A model generated the notes under the pieces. That model was not told where the DNA came from. It ran no database searches and saw only the letters and a list, made by a program, of their open reading frames with translations. From JBKQVT01 sp963804825 (GTDB lineage: Bacteria > Planctomycetota > Planctomycetia > Pirellulales > Thermoguttaceae), in the NCBI GenBank assembly GCA_963804825.1, contig CAWDRV010000003.1, positions 186,001-250,000 of the forward strand: DNA of 64,000 nucleotides. Direction: 5' to 3'. Each line of letters begins with the position of its first letter. The stretch's first letter is position 1. Of this stretch, positions 40,586 to 48,383 are shown piece by piece. Position numbers and translations under genes: made by a program.

Positions 40586-41323
40586 ATGAATCCAAAGGAC
40601 GACGCGAAACTTTCCGGCGGGGATGAGCGGCAATTCGACCTTCTGGTCGACGGCGAATTGGGCGAAGAAGACCGCCGTGCCTTGTTGGGCCGGTTGGACG
40701 GCCAACCGGGCGGCTGGCGGCGCTGCGCGTTGGCGTTCTTGGAGGCCCAGGCTTGGAAGCGGGAGTTCGCCGCGCTTTTGCGTCCGGCGCGTCCGGCCGA
40801 GCAGTCCGCGGCCAGCCCGCGGCCTACGCCCAGCCCGCGGTCGGCCAACCGCGGATGGTGGAGCAGCCCTGCCGGCACGGTGTTGGCGATGGCCGGCAGT
40901 TTTTTGATCGCCCTGATGCTCGGGGTCCATTGGAACCGCAGCGCGTGGAACAACCCCGGCATGACGACCGCGGCCGCGTCGTTGGGTCCGCGAACTCATG
41001 CCCAAGATCAGGCCGCCCGAAGAGGCCAACATCCCGACGTGGCCGGCGTGGCCAAGCCGTGGCAACTGGTCACCTTGGCCGGCGTGGACAGTCGCGGGAA
41101 GCCGCTCCAGTTGATGGCCATCCAAGCGGACCGGCTCGACGGCGCATGGCTCCAGAGCATTCCCAAGCCGGTTTCACCCGACTTGCTCCAAGCCTTCCAG
41201 GACAGCGGCTATCGCGTCGGTCAGCAGCGGGAGCTGTTTCCCGTGAGAATGAATGATGGGCGCCGGCTCGTCGTGCCGGTGGACCAGGTGAACATCCACT
41301 ACGTCGGTCGGTCGGCGCTGTAA
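40586..41323 (+). CDS. probable anti-sigma factor, single-pass membrane protein
   Basis: A 245-residue protein starting MNPKDDAKLSGGDERQFDLL. The N-terminal cytoplasmic part has the LVDGELGEEDRRALLGRLD pattern found in anti-sigma domains, without the zinc HxxxCxxC. One membrane helix (TVLAMAGSFLIALMLGV, about 95-112) is followed by a periplasmic domain with LVTLAGVDSRGKPLQLMAI and RMNDGRRLVVPVDQVNIHYV. It sits between an ECF sigma gene and a PDZ protein gene, which supports the role. Confidence 0.8.
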   Translation: MNPKDDAKLSGGDERQFDLLVDGELGEEDRRALLGRLDGQPGGWRRCALAFLEAQAWKREFAALLRPARPAEQSAASPRPTPSPRSANRGWWSSPAGTVLAMAGSFLIALMLGVHWNRSAWNNPGMTTAAASLGPRTHAQDQAARRGQHPDVAGVAKPWQLVTLAGVDSRGKPLQLMAIQADRLDGAWLQSIPKPVSPDLLQAFQDSGYRVGQQRELFPVRMNDGRRLVVPVDQVNIHYVGRSAL

Positions 41324-41353
41324 CCAAAACGACAGGAAGAAAGGAGAGGCATC

Positions 41354-42394
41354 ATGTCGAGAATATTTTGGTTGATGGCTGCGATGGGGCTGTTGTGCGC
41401 CGGCCCGCTGCCGGCACAAGAAACCAAGCAGCCGGCTACGACGGCCTCCGCTGCTGCTGCCGCCGTGTCGGGTCCCGAAGCCCAGCCGGCGCGGACCAGC
41501 CCGTGGCTCGGCGTCGAGGTCTCCAGGGTCAGTCCGGCTTTGCGGAGCCAGTTGGGCCTGCCCGAGAAGCAGGGCCTGGTCGTGGAAGCCCTGACGGCCG
41601 GCGGCCCGGCGGAAAAGGCCGGCGTCAAGTTGTATGACGTGCTGATGAAGGCCGACGGCAAGAACGTGGCGGACGTTGCCGACCTGTTGCACGCTATGAA
41701 GGAAGCCAAGGAAGACAAGCTCGCGCTGGAGGTCGTTCGCGGCGGCAAACCCCAGACCATCTCGGTCGCGCTGGGCCACCGCGCCCTCGCGGCGGAGGGT
41801 TGGGGAAACACCGCCTTCGCCACTCCGAGCGAGGCCGACGCCGAGGCCCTGGCGAAGCTCATGGAACGATTGCGGCGCGAGGTCGGCGGAGGTCCCATGG
41901 AGTTCCGCTTCTCCCGTCCCGGCCTGATCCTTCCGCCCGGCGGCCCCTTGGCGCTGAAGCTGCCGGAGAACACCAGCGTGGTGGTGACCCGGGAAGGCGA
42001 CAAGCCGGCCAAGATCATGGTGAAGCAGGGCGACAAGAAATGGGAAATCACGGAAGACGAGATCAACAAACTTCCCGAGGCGCTTCGCCCCGTGGTCGAA
42101 CAGATGCTCGGTCTGGGCCCGTTCAGCTTCCCCGAAACGAGCGGGGCGTTGCCGGAGCCGTCGCCGGGCGGGCCGTTGCCCCTCCGGTCGGAAGCCCGCC
42201 ACGGCGACATGCTGGTTCCGGCGTTGCCGGGCGAATCGCGCCTGGAAAAGCGGCTGGACGATTTGAGCCGCCAGGTCGAGCAACTCCGCAAGGCCGTTGA
42301 GCAATCGCGTCCCGCTCACCCGGGCAAAGACAAGCCGGCCCCGCCCACGGGCGATGTCGAGCCGCCGCCGCCACCGGGCGGTGCTTTGAAATAA
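41354..42394 (+). CDS. secreted PDZ-domain protein
   Basis: A 346-residue exported protein with a signal peptide (MSRIFWLMAAMGLLCAGPLP then AQE) and a PDZ domain (WLGVEVSRVSPALRSQLGLP ... GPAEKAGVKLYDVLMKADGK). The C-terminal part has a coiled-coil (RLEKRLDDLSRQVEQLRKAV) and a Pro-rich tail. No protease triad is present. A strong AAGGAG site lies before the ATG. As third gene of the sigma/anti-sigma cassette it may sense or relay an envelope signal, in analogy to PDZ proteins controlling RseA; this is inference. Confidence 0.85.
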   Translation: MSRIFWLMAAMGLLCAGPLPAQETKQPATTASAAAAAVSGPEAQPARTSPWLGVEVSRVSPALRSQLGLPEKQGLVVEALTAGGPAEKAGVKLYDVLMKADGKNVADVADLLHAMKEAKEDKLALEVVRGGKPQTISVALGHRALAAEGWGNTAFATPSEADAEALAKLMERLRREVGGGPMEFRFSRPGLILPPGGPLALKLPENTSVVVTREGDKPAKIMVKQGDKKWEITEDEINKLPEALRPVVEQMLGLGPFSFPETSGALPEPSPGGPLPLRSEARHGDMLVPALPGESRLEKRLDDLSRQVEQLRKAVEQSRPAHPGKDKPAPPTGDVEPPPPPGGALK

Positions 42395-42442
42395 TCAAGC
42401 ATTACCTTCCGCTGCAGTTCCCCACTGCGGCTCCCTTGTTGG

Positions 42443-42479
42443 GGGGCGGGTCCAAAGCGACGGACCCGCCCCTTTTTTT
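42443..42479 (+). terminator. intrinsic terminator of the sigma/anti-sigma/PDZ operon
   Basis: An 11-base-pair perfect stem (GGGGCGGGTCC / GGACCCGCCCC) with an 8-base loop is followed by seven T. It starts 49 bases after the PDZ stop codon. It is the clearest rho-independent terminator in the window. Confidence 0.95.
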
Positions 42480-42576
42480 GCGCAAACTCGTTTCCGCCGC
42501 CCGATTGCGAACCGCCGCGGACTTGGCCTATAATGACGCCGTTGCGGCGCCTGCGGTCCCCGGCGGAAAGAAAATC

Positions 42577-42807
42577 ATGGGCGATGCGTTCGATCCCTAT
42601 CGCGAGGCCCTGGTCGTGGAAACGGCCACCGTCTGGCCAGCGGAAACCGGCAATGGCCTCGACACGGCCCGGCGCGCGTCGATCGCCCGGCGACTGCACG
42701 CCGATCCGGCCCAAGCGGCCGAGTTGGAATACGTTCGCCTCGCCACGGGCTTCTGCCGGCGGATCACCGTGACCGCGGCCGACCTAAATCGCCTACATCA
42801 AGTCTAA
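42577..42807 (+). CDS. 76-residue hypothetical protein
   Basis: MGDAFDPYREALVVETATVW begins a small protein ending ATGFCRRITVTAADLNRLHQV. I recall similar short planctomycete proteins with FDPYREALVVE and FCRxITVT. GGAAAG lies before the ATG. Function unknown. It is 50 bases upstream of aroB in the same orientation. The last seven codons including the stop are repeated after the gene (see the tandem repeat at 42787..42849). Confidence 0.7.
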   Translation: MGDAFDPYREALVVETATVWPAETGNGLDTARRASIARRLHADPAQAAELEYVRLATGFCRRITVTAADLNRLHQV

Positions 42808-42849
42808 AATCGCCTGCATCAAGTCTAAAACGCCTCCGTCAAGCATAGG
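42787..42849. repeat. three tandem 21-base units at the end of the small gene
   Basis: AATCGCCTACATCAAGTCTA, AATCGCCTGCATCAAGTCTA and the weaker AACGCCTCCGTCAAGCATAG start at 42787, 42808 and 42829. The first encodes the C terminus and stop of the preceding gene; each of the first two carries a TAA. It is a local duplication of the gene's 3' end. Confidence 0.8.
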
Positions 42850-42856
42850 AACCGCC

Positions 42857-43948
42857 GTGCCCTCCGCCACGCAGACCGTCCGCGTCGATCTGGCCGAGCG
42901 AAGCTACGACATCGAGATCGGCTCGGGCAATCTTCCCCAGACCGGCCGCTTCTTGACCGCCCGGGGAAAAACCTCGCGCGCCGTCGTCATCACCGACGAA
43001 AACGTGCAGGAGCCGCACGCCATCCGCGTGGCCGAAAGCCTGGTCGGCCAGAAGATCGAGGTCGCCGTCGTGGCGGTGCGGCCGGGCGAACCGTCGAAGT
43101 CCATCGACGTGGCCGCCGGGCTCTGGAAAGGCATGCTCCAGTTGAACGCCGACCGCCAGACGGTGGTCGTCGCGGTCGGCGGCGGCGTGGTCGGCGACCT
43201 GGCCGGCTTCATCGCCGCCACCTACGCCCGGGGACTCCGCTTCTTTCAGGTCCCCACCACGCTCTTGGCCCAGGTCGATAGTTCCGTGGGCGGCAAGGTC
43301 GGCGTCAATCTGCCCGAGGCGAAGAACATGGTCGGGGCCTTCCTCCAGCCGCTGGGCGTGCTGATCGACACCGCCACGTTGGAAACCCTGCCGCCGCGCG
43401 AATTTATTGCAGGTTTGGGCGAAGTGGTCAAGTACGGCGTGATCCTCGACGCCGAGCTGTTCGACTATCTCGAAGCCCACGCCGAACGGCTGATTGCACG
43501 CGACCCGGAAGTCCTCGTCCACGTCATCGCCCAATGCTGCCGGCTGAAGGCCGACGTGGTCGGCCGCGACGAGCGCGAACAGGCCGGTCCGCGGGCGATG
43601 CTCAACTATGGGCACACGTTCGCCCACGCCCTGGAGACCTTGAGCGGCTACGGCACGCTCTTGCACGGCGAGGCGGTGGCGATCGGCATGGACTGCGCCG
43701 CCCGGCTGGCCGAGCAGACCGGCCGGGTCGATGCGTCGTTTGTGGCCCGGCAGCGGGCGTTGCTCGCGGCCCTCGGGCTGTCGGTGCGTTTGCCCAAGCT
43801 CGACCGGCAGAAGCTGGTGGCCGCCATGATGCACGACAAGAAGGTGCGTCACGGCCGGCTGCGGTTGGTCCTGCCCGACCGGATGGGGCACGTGGAGTTG
43901 GCCGACGACGTTCCCGCGGCCGAGGTCCGCAAGGCCCTGGAGCCGTAA
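42857..43948 (+). CDS. aroB: 3-dehydroquinate synthase
   Basis: A 363-residue shikimate-pathway enzyme that cyclises DAHP to 3-dehydroquinate with NAD and a divalent metal. Hallmarks: VAVGGGVVGDLAGFIAATYARG, FFQVPTTLLAQVDSSVGGKVGVN, AGLGEVVKYGVILD and NYGHTFAHALE with the metal-binding His; the second metal His is in YGTLLHGEAVAIG. It starts with GTG at 42857. It probably follows the small hypothetical in one transcript. No other aro gene lies near. Confidence 0.95.
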   Translation: MPSATQTVRVDLAERSYDIEIGSGNLPQTGRFLTARGKTSRAVVITDENVQEPHAIRVAESLVGQKIEVAVVAVRPGEPSKSIDVAAGLWKGMLQLNADRQTVVVAVGGGVVGDLAGFIAATYARGLRFFQVPTTLLAQVDSSVGGKVGVNLPEAKNMVGAFLQPLGVLIDTATLETLPPREFIAGLGEVVKYGVILDAELFDYLEAHAERLIARDPEVLVHVIAQCCRLKADVVGRDEREQAGPRAMLNYGHTFAHALETLSGYGTLLHGEAVAIGMDCAARLAEQTGRVDASFVARQRALLAALGLSVRLPKLDRQKLVAAMMHDKKVRHGRLRLVLPDRMGHVELADDVPAAEVRKALEP

Positions 43949-43961
43949 CCGTCGGTGGTTG

Positions 43962-44053
43962 CTGATGAATCTCGGCGCACGACCCTCGAATACAAGAGAT
44001 TGATACGATCCGCAGATTACACAGATTTTCGCAGAGGAGATCACGAAGAATGA
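43962..44053 (+). pseudogene. duplicated C-terminal fragment of a GxxExxY gene
   Basis: From CTGATGAATCTCGGCGC on, this stretch matches 44550..44642, the last third of the intact GxxExxY gene, with one base missing near 43979 and a few substitutions. It would encode the LEYKRLIRSADYTDF tail. It starts only 14 bases after aroB. It is a vestige of a second copy or of a duplication event. Confidence 0.8.
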
Positions 44054-44118
44054 GCGACCGGCAACGATTCTCGTCATCATTTCCTTCTTCTGCGAAAATC
44101 TGTGTAATCTGCGGATCG
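44006..44118. repeat. ATCCGCAGATTA inverted-repeat element, upstream copy
   Basis: CGATCCGCAGATTACACAGA with inward TTTTCGCAGAGGAG pairs with TCTGCGAAAATCTGTGTAAT and CTGCGGATCG. The interior ATGAGCGACCGGCAACGATT is shared with the copy at 44595..44707. Together with the pseudogene tail it forms a 157-base direct repeat of 44550..44707. Confidence 0.93.
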
Positions 44119-44228
44119 TCTATCTCCATTGCGGCGGGATCCGAGAGGGACAGTCCCCTGTGACCGACTACCGATGCCCACTATCTGAATGAGCACCAGA
44201 AGCAACGTCGTTGCACGGGAGTTTGCAA

Positions 44229-44642
44229 ATGACCGACAGTCGCGACCCGCAGACCTATGCCATTCTCGGTGCGTGCATGGAGGTCCACAAGGAGTTGGGC
44301 TGCGGGTTTCTTGAATCCGTGTATCAGGCGGCGCTCGAGCGAGAACTGGGCTTCCGCAGCATCCCCTTCGCCCGCGAGGTGCCGCTGCCAGTCCGCTACA
44401 AAGGAGAGCCTCTCAACTGTTCCTTTAAGGCCGATTTCGTTTGCTACGAGTCAGTGATCGTCGAACTCAAGGCACTGAAGGCGTTAACGACCGTCGAACA
44501 CGCACAGGTGATCAACTACCTGAAAGCTACCGGATGCGAGCGTGGATTGCTGATCAATTTCGGTGCGCCGACCCTTGAATACAAGAGATTGATACGATCC
44601 GCAGATTACGCAGATTTTCGCAGAGGAGACGATGAGGAATGA
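44229..44642 (+). CDS. GxxExxY protein (PD-(D/E)XK_3 family)
   Basis: A 137-residue member of the GxxExxY family (TIGR04256 by memory): AILGACMEVHKELGCGFLES then VYQAALERELGF contains the name-giving G-x2-E-x2-Y. The nuclease-like core is FKADFVCYESVIVELKAL, with Asp and E-x-K. The C-terminal residues IRSADYADFRRGDDEE are encoded inside the left arm of the inverted-repeat element at 44595..44707. A degenerate copy of this tail plus the element lies upstream. ATG at 44229 starts MTDSRDPQTYAI. Family function is not established. Confidence 0.9.
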   Translation: MTDSRDPQTYAILGACMEVHKELGCGFLESVYQAALERELGFRSIPFAREVPLPVRYKGEPLNCSFKADFVCYESVIVELKALKALTTVEHAQVINYLKATGCERGLLINFGAPTLEYKRLIRSADYADFRRGDDEE

Positions 44643-44707
44643 GCGACCGGCAGCGATTCTCGTCCTCTCTTCTTCCTTCTGCGAAAATCTGTGTAATCTG
44701 CGGATCG
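44595..44707. repeat. ATCCGCAGATTA inverted-repeat element overlapping the GxxExxY 3' end
   Basis: Same arms as the upstream copy: CGATCCGCAGATTACGCAGA ... TCTGTGTAATCTGCGGATCG. The stop codon of the GxxExxY gene (44640..44642) lies in the interior, so the mRNA end folds into this hairpin. Confidence 0.93.
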
Positions 44708-44773
44708 TTTATCTGGTTTGCAATGATGTGAGAAATGTGTTTTCAGTTCAATCGCTCAGGGGAGATGTCTTCC

Positions 44774-45910
44774 ATGGCGCAACCCGAGAACTCCTCCGCT
44801 GGGCCGGCGGACGACGAGCTGATCGACACCTTGCGGCTGGTGCTGGTCCAGGGCGTCGGGCCGCGGACGCGACAAAGCCTGATGCGGCGGTTCGGCTCGC
44901 CCCGGGCCGTCCTGGCCGCCGCCCCCAGCCAGTTGCACGAGGTCGAGGGCGTCGGACCCAAGCTGACCCAAAGGATCCTCGCCGCCGGAGAGGAAATCAA
45001 CGTGGAAGAGGAACTCGCGCTCTGCCGGCGGCACGGCATCGAGATTCTCATCGAGTCCGATCCGCGCTATCCCAGAATGCTGCGAGAGATCGTCGATCCG
45101 CCGGGCGTGCTGTTCGTCCGCGGGACGCTCCAACCGCGCGACGCCCTGGCGATAGCCATTGTCGGCACGCGCCATGCCACGCAGTACGGGCTGCGGCAGG
45201 CGGAGCGGCTGGCCGGCAGCCTGGCCCGGGCCGGGCTGACGGTGATCAGCGGCCTGGCCCGCGGAATCGACGCGGCGGCCCATCGCGGGGCGCTGGCGGC
45301 CGGCGGGCGGACGATCGGCGTGCTGGCCAGCGGCGTGTTGAACATCTACCCGCCGGAACATGAGAAGCTGGCCGCCGAAATTGCCGTGTGCGGGTCGCTT
45401 TTGAGCGAGCAGCCCGCCCGCTCGGCCCCTCTGGCGGGCACGTTCCCGCAGCGGAACCGCTTGATCAGCGGGCTGGCGCTGGGCGTGATCGTCGTCGAGG
45501 CGGCGGAGCGGAGCGGCGCCCTGATTACCGCCCGACATGCCATGGAGCAAGGCCGCGAGGTCTTCGCGGTGCCGGGCAACGCCGACAGCCGCTCGTCGCG
45601 CGGCTGCCATCGGTTGATCCGCGACGGCGCCAAGCTGATCGAGACGGCCGACGACGTGCTGGAGGAACTCGGCCCGCTGGTCGAGGCCACCCCCGGCGGC
45701 GACGGCCAGCCGATCCATCATCCGGCCGAGTTGATGCTCAACGAGCCCGAGCGGCAGGTGCTTTCCGCCGTCGGCAGCGAACCGACGTCGATCGACCAGG
45801 TCGTCGCCGGCAGCGGCCTGCCGGTGGCCGGCGTGTTGGCCACGCTCAGCGTGTTGGAGATTCGCCGGCTGGTCCGCCGTCTGAGCGGATCGACCGTGGT
45901 GCGGCTGTGA
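44774..45910 (+). CDS. dprA: DNA-processing protein DprA
   Basis: A 378-residue Rossmann-fold protein that loads RecA on incoming single-stranded DNA during transformation. An N-terminal SAM/HhH-like part (VQGVGPRTRQSLMRRFG, VEGVGPKLTQRIL) precedes the core: AIVGTRHATQYGLRQA, VISGLARGIDAAAHRGAL, VLASGVLNIYPPEHEKLA, GTFPQRNRLISGLALGVIVVEAAERSGALITA, VFAVPGNADSRSSRGCH. A C-terminal winged helix (about 310-375) follows. ATG at 44774 has GGGGAG about ten bases upstream. It is read from just after the GxxExxY element. Confidence 0.95.
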   Translation: MAQPENSSAGPADDELIDTLRLVLVQGVGPRTRQSLMRRFGSPRAVLAAAPSQLHEVEGVGPKLTQRILAAGEEINVEEELALCRRHGIEILIESDPRYPRMLREIVDPPGVLFVRGTLQPRDALAIAIVGTRHATQYGLRQAERLAGSLARAGLTVISGLARGIDAAAHRGALAAGGRTIGVLASGVLNIYPPEHEKLAAEIAVCGSLLSEQPARSAPLAGTFPQRNRLISGLALGVIVVEAAERSGALITARHAMEQGREVFAVPGNADSRSSRGCHRLIRDGAKLIETADDVLEELGPLVEATPGGDGQPIHHPAELMLNEPERQVLSAVGSEPTSIDQVVAGSGLPVAGVLATLSVLEIRRLVRRLSGSTVVRL

Positions 45911-45920
45911 AATTCAGGTG

Positions 45921-46260
45921 ACGGTCCGTTGGACCTGAGGAGATGATAGGTTGGCTCTCGTCCCCAGGGCGTTGCCCTGGGCTGTCGAGTTGCACGCCTT
46001 CGGCGTGGGAATGGCCCCACCACGCGGAGACAGTTTACCCCGGCAAGGGCTGGACTCGAAAGTTGCAATGGCCCCGAAGGGGCTTGACCCGAAAGCCCAG
46101 GGCAACGCCCCGGGGAATGGGGCCGATTTATTGGAAGGCACGAAATCGGCCCCGAAGGGGCTTGACCCGAAAGCCCAGGGCAACGCCCTGGGAAATGGGG
46201 AGCCACGTCCGAACCCTAAGGCCCAACGGGCCGTAACTGGCAACCCGCGGAGACGAAACC
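45921..46260. repeat. REP array B, left flank of RAYT 2
   Basis: It starts with ACGGTCCGTTGGACCTGAGG, then a CCCAGGGC GTT GCCCTGGG palindrome (45965), a GCACGCC TTC GGCGTG hairpin, two units in opposite orientation (GCCCC GAAG GGGC with CCCAGGGCAACGCCC at 46106 and 46176), and finally CCTAAGGCCCAACGGGCCGT (46216), an inverse version of the first motif, 30 bases before the RAYT start. The 353-base gap after dprA holds no gene. Confidence 0.93.
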
Positions 46261-46263
46261 GTT

Positions 46264-46719
46264 ATGCCACAATCGTTGTCCAATGTTCTCATCCATTTCG
46301 TCTTCAGCACCAAGCACCGCCACCCCTATTTGCGAACGCCGGAACTCCGCGGCACGATGACCGGCTACATGGTCGGCATCTTGCGAAATCTCCACTGCCC
46401 GTCCCTGGCGATCGGCATGGTGGAGGACCACGCGCACATCCTTTGCAGCCTGCACCGCACCGTGACCGTCGCCCAGTTGGTCGAGGAGGTGAAGACTGCT
46501 TCCTCGGTGCGAATCAAGGAGGAGGGGCCGGACATGCGAAACTTCCATTGGCAGAACGGGTATGGCGCATTCTCGGTCAGCCAATCCAACGTCGAGCAAG
46601 TTAAGGCGTATATCGCCAGTCAGGAAGAACACCACCGAAAACGGACCTTCCAGGAGGAATTCCGCTTGCTGCTGGAACGTCATGGAATCGCGCACGATGA
46701 ACGCTACGTATGGGATTGA
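46264..46719 (+). CDS. REP-associated tyrosine transposase (RAYT), second copy
   Basis: A 151-residue Y1 HUH transposase. The HUH motif is H56-A-H58 in GMVEDHAHILCSLH and the Tyr is Y116 in EQVKAYIASQEEHHRKRTFQ. It is about 50% identical by eye to RAYT 1 (MPQS start, WQxGYGAFxVSxSN, RTFQEEF, ERHxI). It carries its own palindrome family, unlike that of RAYT 1. The inverse motif pair CCTAAGGCCCAACGGGCCGT / ACGGTCCGTTGGACCTAAGG tightly flanks the gene. All catalytic residues are kept. Confidence 0.93.
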   Translation: MPQSLSNVLIHFVFSTKHRHPYLRTPELRGTMTGYMVGILRNLHCPSLAIGMVEDHAHILCSLHRTVTVAQLVEEVKTASSVRIKEEGPDMRNFHWQNGYGAFSVSQSNVEQVKAYIASQEEHHRKRTFQEEFRLLLERHGIAHDERYVWD

Positions 46720-46730
46720 CTCTTCGCGTG

Positions 46731-46975
46731 ACGGTCCGTTGGACCTAAGGAGACGATCGATCGGCCCAAATTCCCAGGGCGTTGCCCTGGGCTTTCGGGT
46801 CTGGCCCCTTCGGGGCCGATTTCGTGCTTCAGATAGATCGGTTCAAGTCCCCAGGGCGTTGCCCTGGGCTTTCGGGCCAGGCCCCTTCGGGGCCGATTTC
46901 GTGCTTCAGATAGATCGGTTCAAGTCCCCAGGGCGTTGCCCTGGGCTGTCGGGTCTGGCCCCTTCGGGGCCGAGG
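46731..46975. repeat. REP array B, right flank of RAYT 2
   Basis: After ACGGTCCGTTGGACCTAAGG come three direct units with an exact 77-base period (CCCAGGGCGTTGCCCTGGG at 46773, 46850 and 46927). Each unit has a second hairpin GGCCCC TTC GGGGCC and the spacer TTCGTGCTTCAGATAGATCG. Units are inverted relative to two units on the left side. It ends 12 bases before the M48 stop. Confidence 0.95.
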
Positions 46976-46986
46976 CGGATGAACCG

Positions 46987-48165
46987 CTACGTTTCCTCGG
47001 CCATCGCCAACCGCTCGCCGATCGGCGGGTGGCTGTGAAAGAGAATCACCTCCAACGGATGCGGGTCGGGGTCGTCCTTGTTGATCCTCGCCAACTTGCG
47101 GAAGGCGCTGCGATACGCGGCCTTCAGCCCGGTCCGCGTCAGGGCGTAGCGGTCGCATTGCCGCTCGCGGCGACGGCTGAAGAAGTTCCCCAGCGGCTCC
47201 AAGAGCATGAAGAACACGGTCAGAATGAGCATGATCCACGGCAACGTCCAGACGGGCATTTTCGCGTAGTCCAAAGTTGATCCGCTGCGGCCGGCCAGAA
47301 CGCCCAACAGGCGGTCGCAGATCCAGAAGCCGGCCGCGCTGGTGAAAAGGCCCGTCACGATCATCTTGCGGATGTGCCGAAAGACATGATGGCCGATCTC
47401 GTGGGCGAAGATGACTTCGATCTCGTCGGGGGTGAATTGGTCCAGCAGGGTGTCGCCCAGGAGGACGCGGCGGGTGCGGCCCAGTCCGGCCAGCATGGCG
47501 TTGGCCTTCACGGTCTCGTCGCTCAGGGCCATGCGGTAGACGCCCTCGATCGACAGGCCGGTGCCCGCGGCCAGCCGGCCGATCCGCGCGGCCAGTTCGG
47601 GGTCGTCGAGCCGCTGGATCTTGTAGAACAGCGGCAGGATCAGGACCGGCAGGAGTCGGCCCAAGAGGATGCCGACGACGAAGAAGGCGGCGGCCGCGGT
47701 CAGCCACCACCAGCCGTGCGTGGTCCAGACGAGCCAGAACAGCCCCAGGATCAGCGCCGCGCCGAGCCCGGCGGCCAGGAGGTTCCGCTTCGCATAGCGC
47801 CACAACCAGCCGCCGAAGGTGAGCGTGCTCAGCGAAAAGCGCGTCTCCAGCACGTGGCCCGAGTAGAACGATAGCGGGAAGGAGACGCACAGGTGCAGCC
47901 CGGTGACGATCAGGAACAGGGCCAGCAGCCGCAGCGACCAGCAGTTTTGCAGCCAGCGGGCGTGCTGGAGCCAGGCGTCCAAGGGCCGGGCCGCCGCGAC
48001 CGCCACGACCGCCAGGAAGGCGAGGTCGAGGGCCTTGTCGGCCAGATCGCAGATCAACTCCAGCCGGCCGTAGCGCTTCGCCTCGGCCAGTTGATCGGGC
48101 GTCATGCCGGCGTCGGCCGTCGCGGCGGTCTCGGGCGGCGGTTCGGGCGTCTGTTGGTCGGCCAT
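46987..48165 (-). CDS. M48 family membrane zinc metalloprotease (Ste24/HtpX type)
   Basis: A 392-residue integral membrane protease. The zinc motif is VIFAHEIGHHVFRHI (HExxH at about 265), and the third ligand Glu is in RRRERQCDRYAL after two more helices. Several N-terminal helices (LALFLIVTGLHLCVSFPL, AALILGLFWLVW, AAAAFFVVGILLGRLL) and the LPLFYK segment match CAAX-protease/Ste24 members. It probably degrades or processes membrane proteins. The gene runs toward REP array B. Confidence 0.92.
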   Translation of the reverse strand: MADQQTPEPPPETAATADAGMTPDQLAEAKRYGRLELICDLADKALDLAFLAVVAVAAARPLDAWLQHARWLQNCWSLRLLALFLIVTGLHLCVSFPLSFYSGHVLETRFSLSTLTFGGWLWRYAKRNLLAAGLGAALILGLFWLVWTTHGWWWLTAAAAFFVVGILLGRLLPVLILPLFYKIQRLDDPELAARIGRLAAGTGLSIEGVYRMALSDETVKANAMLAGLGRTRRVLLGDTLLDQFTPDEIEVIFAHEIGHHVFRHIRKMIVTGLFTSAAGFWICDRLLGVLAGRSGSTLDYAKMPVWTLPWIMLILTVFFMLLEPLGNFFSRRRERQCDRYALTRTGLKAAYRSAFRKLARINKDDPDPHPLEVILFHSHPPIGERLAMAEET

Positions 48166-48208
48166 GCAGCGGCACTGCGTATCTTGGCAACGTCACGCGA
48201 GAAATGTC

Positions 48209-48344
48209 TCACGCAAAGGCGCGAAGACGCAAAGGCGCAGAGGAACACAGAAGAGAGAGAAGGTCGGATTACCCGCGGGCCATCAACTTACCCACCACCT
48301 TCTCCTCTTCCTTTGCGCCTTTGCGCCTTGGCGTCTTTGCGTGA
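48209..48344. repeat. ACGCAAAGGCGC inverted-repeat element
   Basis: TCACGCAAAGGCGCGAAGAC and GCAAAGGCGCAGAGG on the left pair with CCTTTGCGCCTTTGCGCCTT and GGCGTCTTTGCGTGA on the right, with about 60 bases between. It lies between the M48 start and the lysA stop. A weaker copy is at 34338..34465. Confidence 0.9.
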
Positions 48345-48383
48345 AATCCTCAACGCCATGCCTTGGTTGTTGTTGGTGATGTT

